A stretch of DNA of 64,000 nucleotides, taken from the NCBI GenBank assembly GCA_020249775.1, contig JADCFA010000023.1, positions 248,001-312,000 on the forward strand, in the 5' to 3' direction. Both the position numbers and the translations under genes were made by a program. The stretch is from Roseomonas sp. (lineage in GTDB: Bacteria; Pseudomonadota; Alphaproteobacteria; Acetobacterales; Acetobacteraceae). Below, piece after piece: positions 62,684 through 64,000 of the stretch. Under the pieces are notes generated by a model. It made no database searches and was not told where the DNA came from. It saw only the letters and a program-made list of their open reading frames with translations. Position 1 is the first letter of the stretch, and every line of letters begins with the position of its first letter.

Positions 62684-64000
62684 CTACTCCGCCGCCAAAG
62701 CCTGCTGCGGCCCATAGACCGCGGCGCATTCCGCCATGACATCCGATGCGCGGCTGATCACATCGGCGCGGTGATAATCCGTGATAGGCAGGCGGAAGGG
62801 CGCTGCATCCATCGCCATAGCCGTTTGCGGGCCGGCCATATCAGCGCAGCCTGAAGCCGCCACTTCGCCAATCCGCGCAAAGACCGGACTGACACTCGCC
62901 ATCCGTGCACGCAAAGCATCCAGATCATTATAGGCCAGCGTCTTGCCAACACCTTCGCTGAAGGCGCGGATGATGCGCCAATCCTCTCGCGCTTCGCCTG
63001 GTGGGTGAATGGCGCGATAGCTGCGTTGCGCGCGGCCTTCGGTATTCACCCAGGTCGCGTCCTTTTCCGTATAGGCCGCACCTGGCAGCAGCACATCGGC
63101 GCGCGCCGCCATCGCATCACCATGATGGCCCTGATAGATCACGAAAGTGCTGGCAGGGATCCGCGCCGGATCAAACCCATCCGCATTCAGCAGCCACAGC
63201 GCATCCACGCCACCGCCGAGCATTGCGGCAAGGTCCTTGCCCCCCTGCCCCGGCAGGAAGCCAAGTTCCAAGGCGCCAAGCTGACCACCGAAGTGATGCA
63301 GCAGATTGAAGCCATGCCAATCGGGCTTCAGCATGCCGGTCTCGGCCGCCAAACGCCATGCTGCCGCCAGAACCGCCGCACCATCAGCGCGCGCAATCGC
63401 ACCACGCCCCAGGATCAGCATGGGCTTTTGCGCTGCCTTCAGCGTCGCGGCGAAAGGATGCGATCCTTCCAGCAAAGCCGAAAGCGCCGCCTGCCCTTCG
63501 CCCACATGCAGGGCGCTATAGGTCAGATCAATCCCCGCCGGACCGATCACGCCAACAGGGAAACGCCCCTGCGCCCAGCGCTTGCGAATACGCGCATTCA
63601 ACACCGGCGCTTCCTTGCGCGGATCAGCGCCGATGATCAGCAGCGCATCGGCTTCTTCAATGCCAGCAATGGTCGTGTTGAAGCGATAGAAATCAGCGCG
63701 GCTGCCATCAATCGCCGCGCCATCTTCTCGGCAATCCAGATTGGCGCTGCCATAGGCCGCCATCAGATCCTTGAGCGCCAACACGCTTTCCGCATCCGCA
63801 AGCGAACCCGCCACTGCGCCAATTCGGTCAGCCGATGTCTTCGACAATTTCTCCGCGATCACGCCAAAGGCTTCCGCCCAGCTTGCCGCAACCATGCGGC
63901 CTTCCTTGCGGAGCCAAGGCCGATCCAGCCGACGGCGCTTCAGCCCATCAAAGGAAAAGCGGCCGCGATCGGCCATCCATTCCTCATTCACCGCTTCATT
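62684..64000 (-). CDS. nuoG: NADH-quinone oxidoreductase subunit G, C-terminal part (5' end outside window)
   Basis: The large peripheral-arm subunit. The visible 438 residues are the C-terminal molybdopterin-oxidoreductase-like region. The frame remains open to the window edge (GTG at 63989-63991 is internal), so it continues beyond base 64000. It begins with the NuoG-typical [25 protein letters not shown] and includes [26 protein letters not shown] and [26 protein letters not shown]. The N-terminal Fe-S part lies outside the window. Confidence 0.97.
   Translation of the reverse strand, partial: NEAVNEEWMADRGRFSFDGLKRRRLDRPWLRKEGRMVAASWAEAFGVIAEKLSKTSADRIGAVAGSLADAESVLALKDLMAAYGSANLDCREDGAAIDGSRADFYRFNTTIAGIEEADALLIIGADPRKEAPVLNARIRKRWAQGRFPVGVIGPAGIDLTYSALHVGEGQAALSALLEGSHPFAATLKAAQKPMLILGRGAIARADGAAVLAAAWRLAAETGMLKPDWHGFNLLHHFGGQLGALELGFLPGQGGKDLAAMLGGGVDALWLLNADGFDPARIPASTFVIYQGHHGDAMAARADVLLPGAAYTEKDATWVNTEGRAQRSYRAIHPPGEAREDWRIIRAFSEGVGKTLAYNDLDALRARMASVSPVFARIGEVAASGCADMAGPQTAMAMDAAPFRLPITDYHRADVISRASDVMAECAAVYGPQQALAAE

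Noticed and set aside
1-64000. CRISPR arrays, rRNA genes, insertion sequences, replication origin
   Set aside because: No regularly spaced repeats, rRNA sequence, transposase genes or DnaA-box clusters were seen.

Overview
The window is a gene-dense chromosome segment of high GC content from an alphaproteobacterium. The family is most likely Acetobacteraceae (order Rhodospirillales), which I infer from gene order and protein character rather than from any marker search. The supporting signs are a dusB-ntrB-ntrC-ntrY-ntrX-aminotransferase-hfq-hflX run, a fused ispDF, an NDUFS4-like complex I accessory gene, and the order nuoG-N, birA, coaX, rnj, DUF1467, proS, lolC, lolD, dnaE. No rRNA genes, CRISPR arrays or insertion sequences were seen.

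Layout. 1-5.6 kb: the 3' end of glnA with its terminator, a Baeyer-Villiger-type flavin monooxygenase, a class V aminotransferase, a glycosyltransferase-like protein, an NDUFS4-like protein and tRNA-Arg(UCU). 5.6-13.8 kb: a segment bounded by tRNA-Arg and a 16-bp direct repeat of the tRNA 3' end. It holds a small unknown gene, ppsA, hsp20 and an ABC/HlyD efflux operon, and looks like an old integrated island. 13.9-18.5 kb: a tightly overlapping operon joining a xanthine-oxidase-family Mo hydroxylase (2Fe-2S subunit plus Mo subunit) to soxXYZA. 18.7-24.7 kb: a GntR-linked operon with a split allophanate hydrolase, a NitT/TauT-type ABC importer and a PuuE-like deacetylase. 24.9-29.8 kb: a Hint-like protein, a TctC-type binding protein, a thiolase and a GGDEF-EAL protein. 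Between the last two lies a possible sigma-54-driven small RNA. 29.8-43.2 kb: ispDF, then the nitrogen two-component and housekeeping run from dusB to greB. 43.2-64 kb: mazG, dnaE, hupE, lolDC, proS, DUF1467, rnj, coaX, birA and most of the complex I operon (nuoN back to a partial nuoG), nearly all on the minus strand.

How the genes work together. Nitrogen control recurs across the window: glutamine synthetase, NtrBC and NtrYX, a dyad with NtrC-site spacing on the dusB-ntrBC promoter, and a sigma-54-like promoter. A second theme is redox metabolism: complex I, Sox carrier and cytochrome proteins, and the Mo hydroxylase.

The least ordinary part is 13.9-18.5 kb. There the thiosulfate-conjugating Sox parts (XA plus carrier YZ) are translationally coupled to a Mo hydroxylase, soxB and soxCD are absent locally, and SoxY has a non-standard C-terminus. 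Other points for a second look are the tRNA-bounded segment, the sRNA candidate, the non-AUG start inferred for hflX, and a perfect 39-bp in-frame duplication in the ABC permease.
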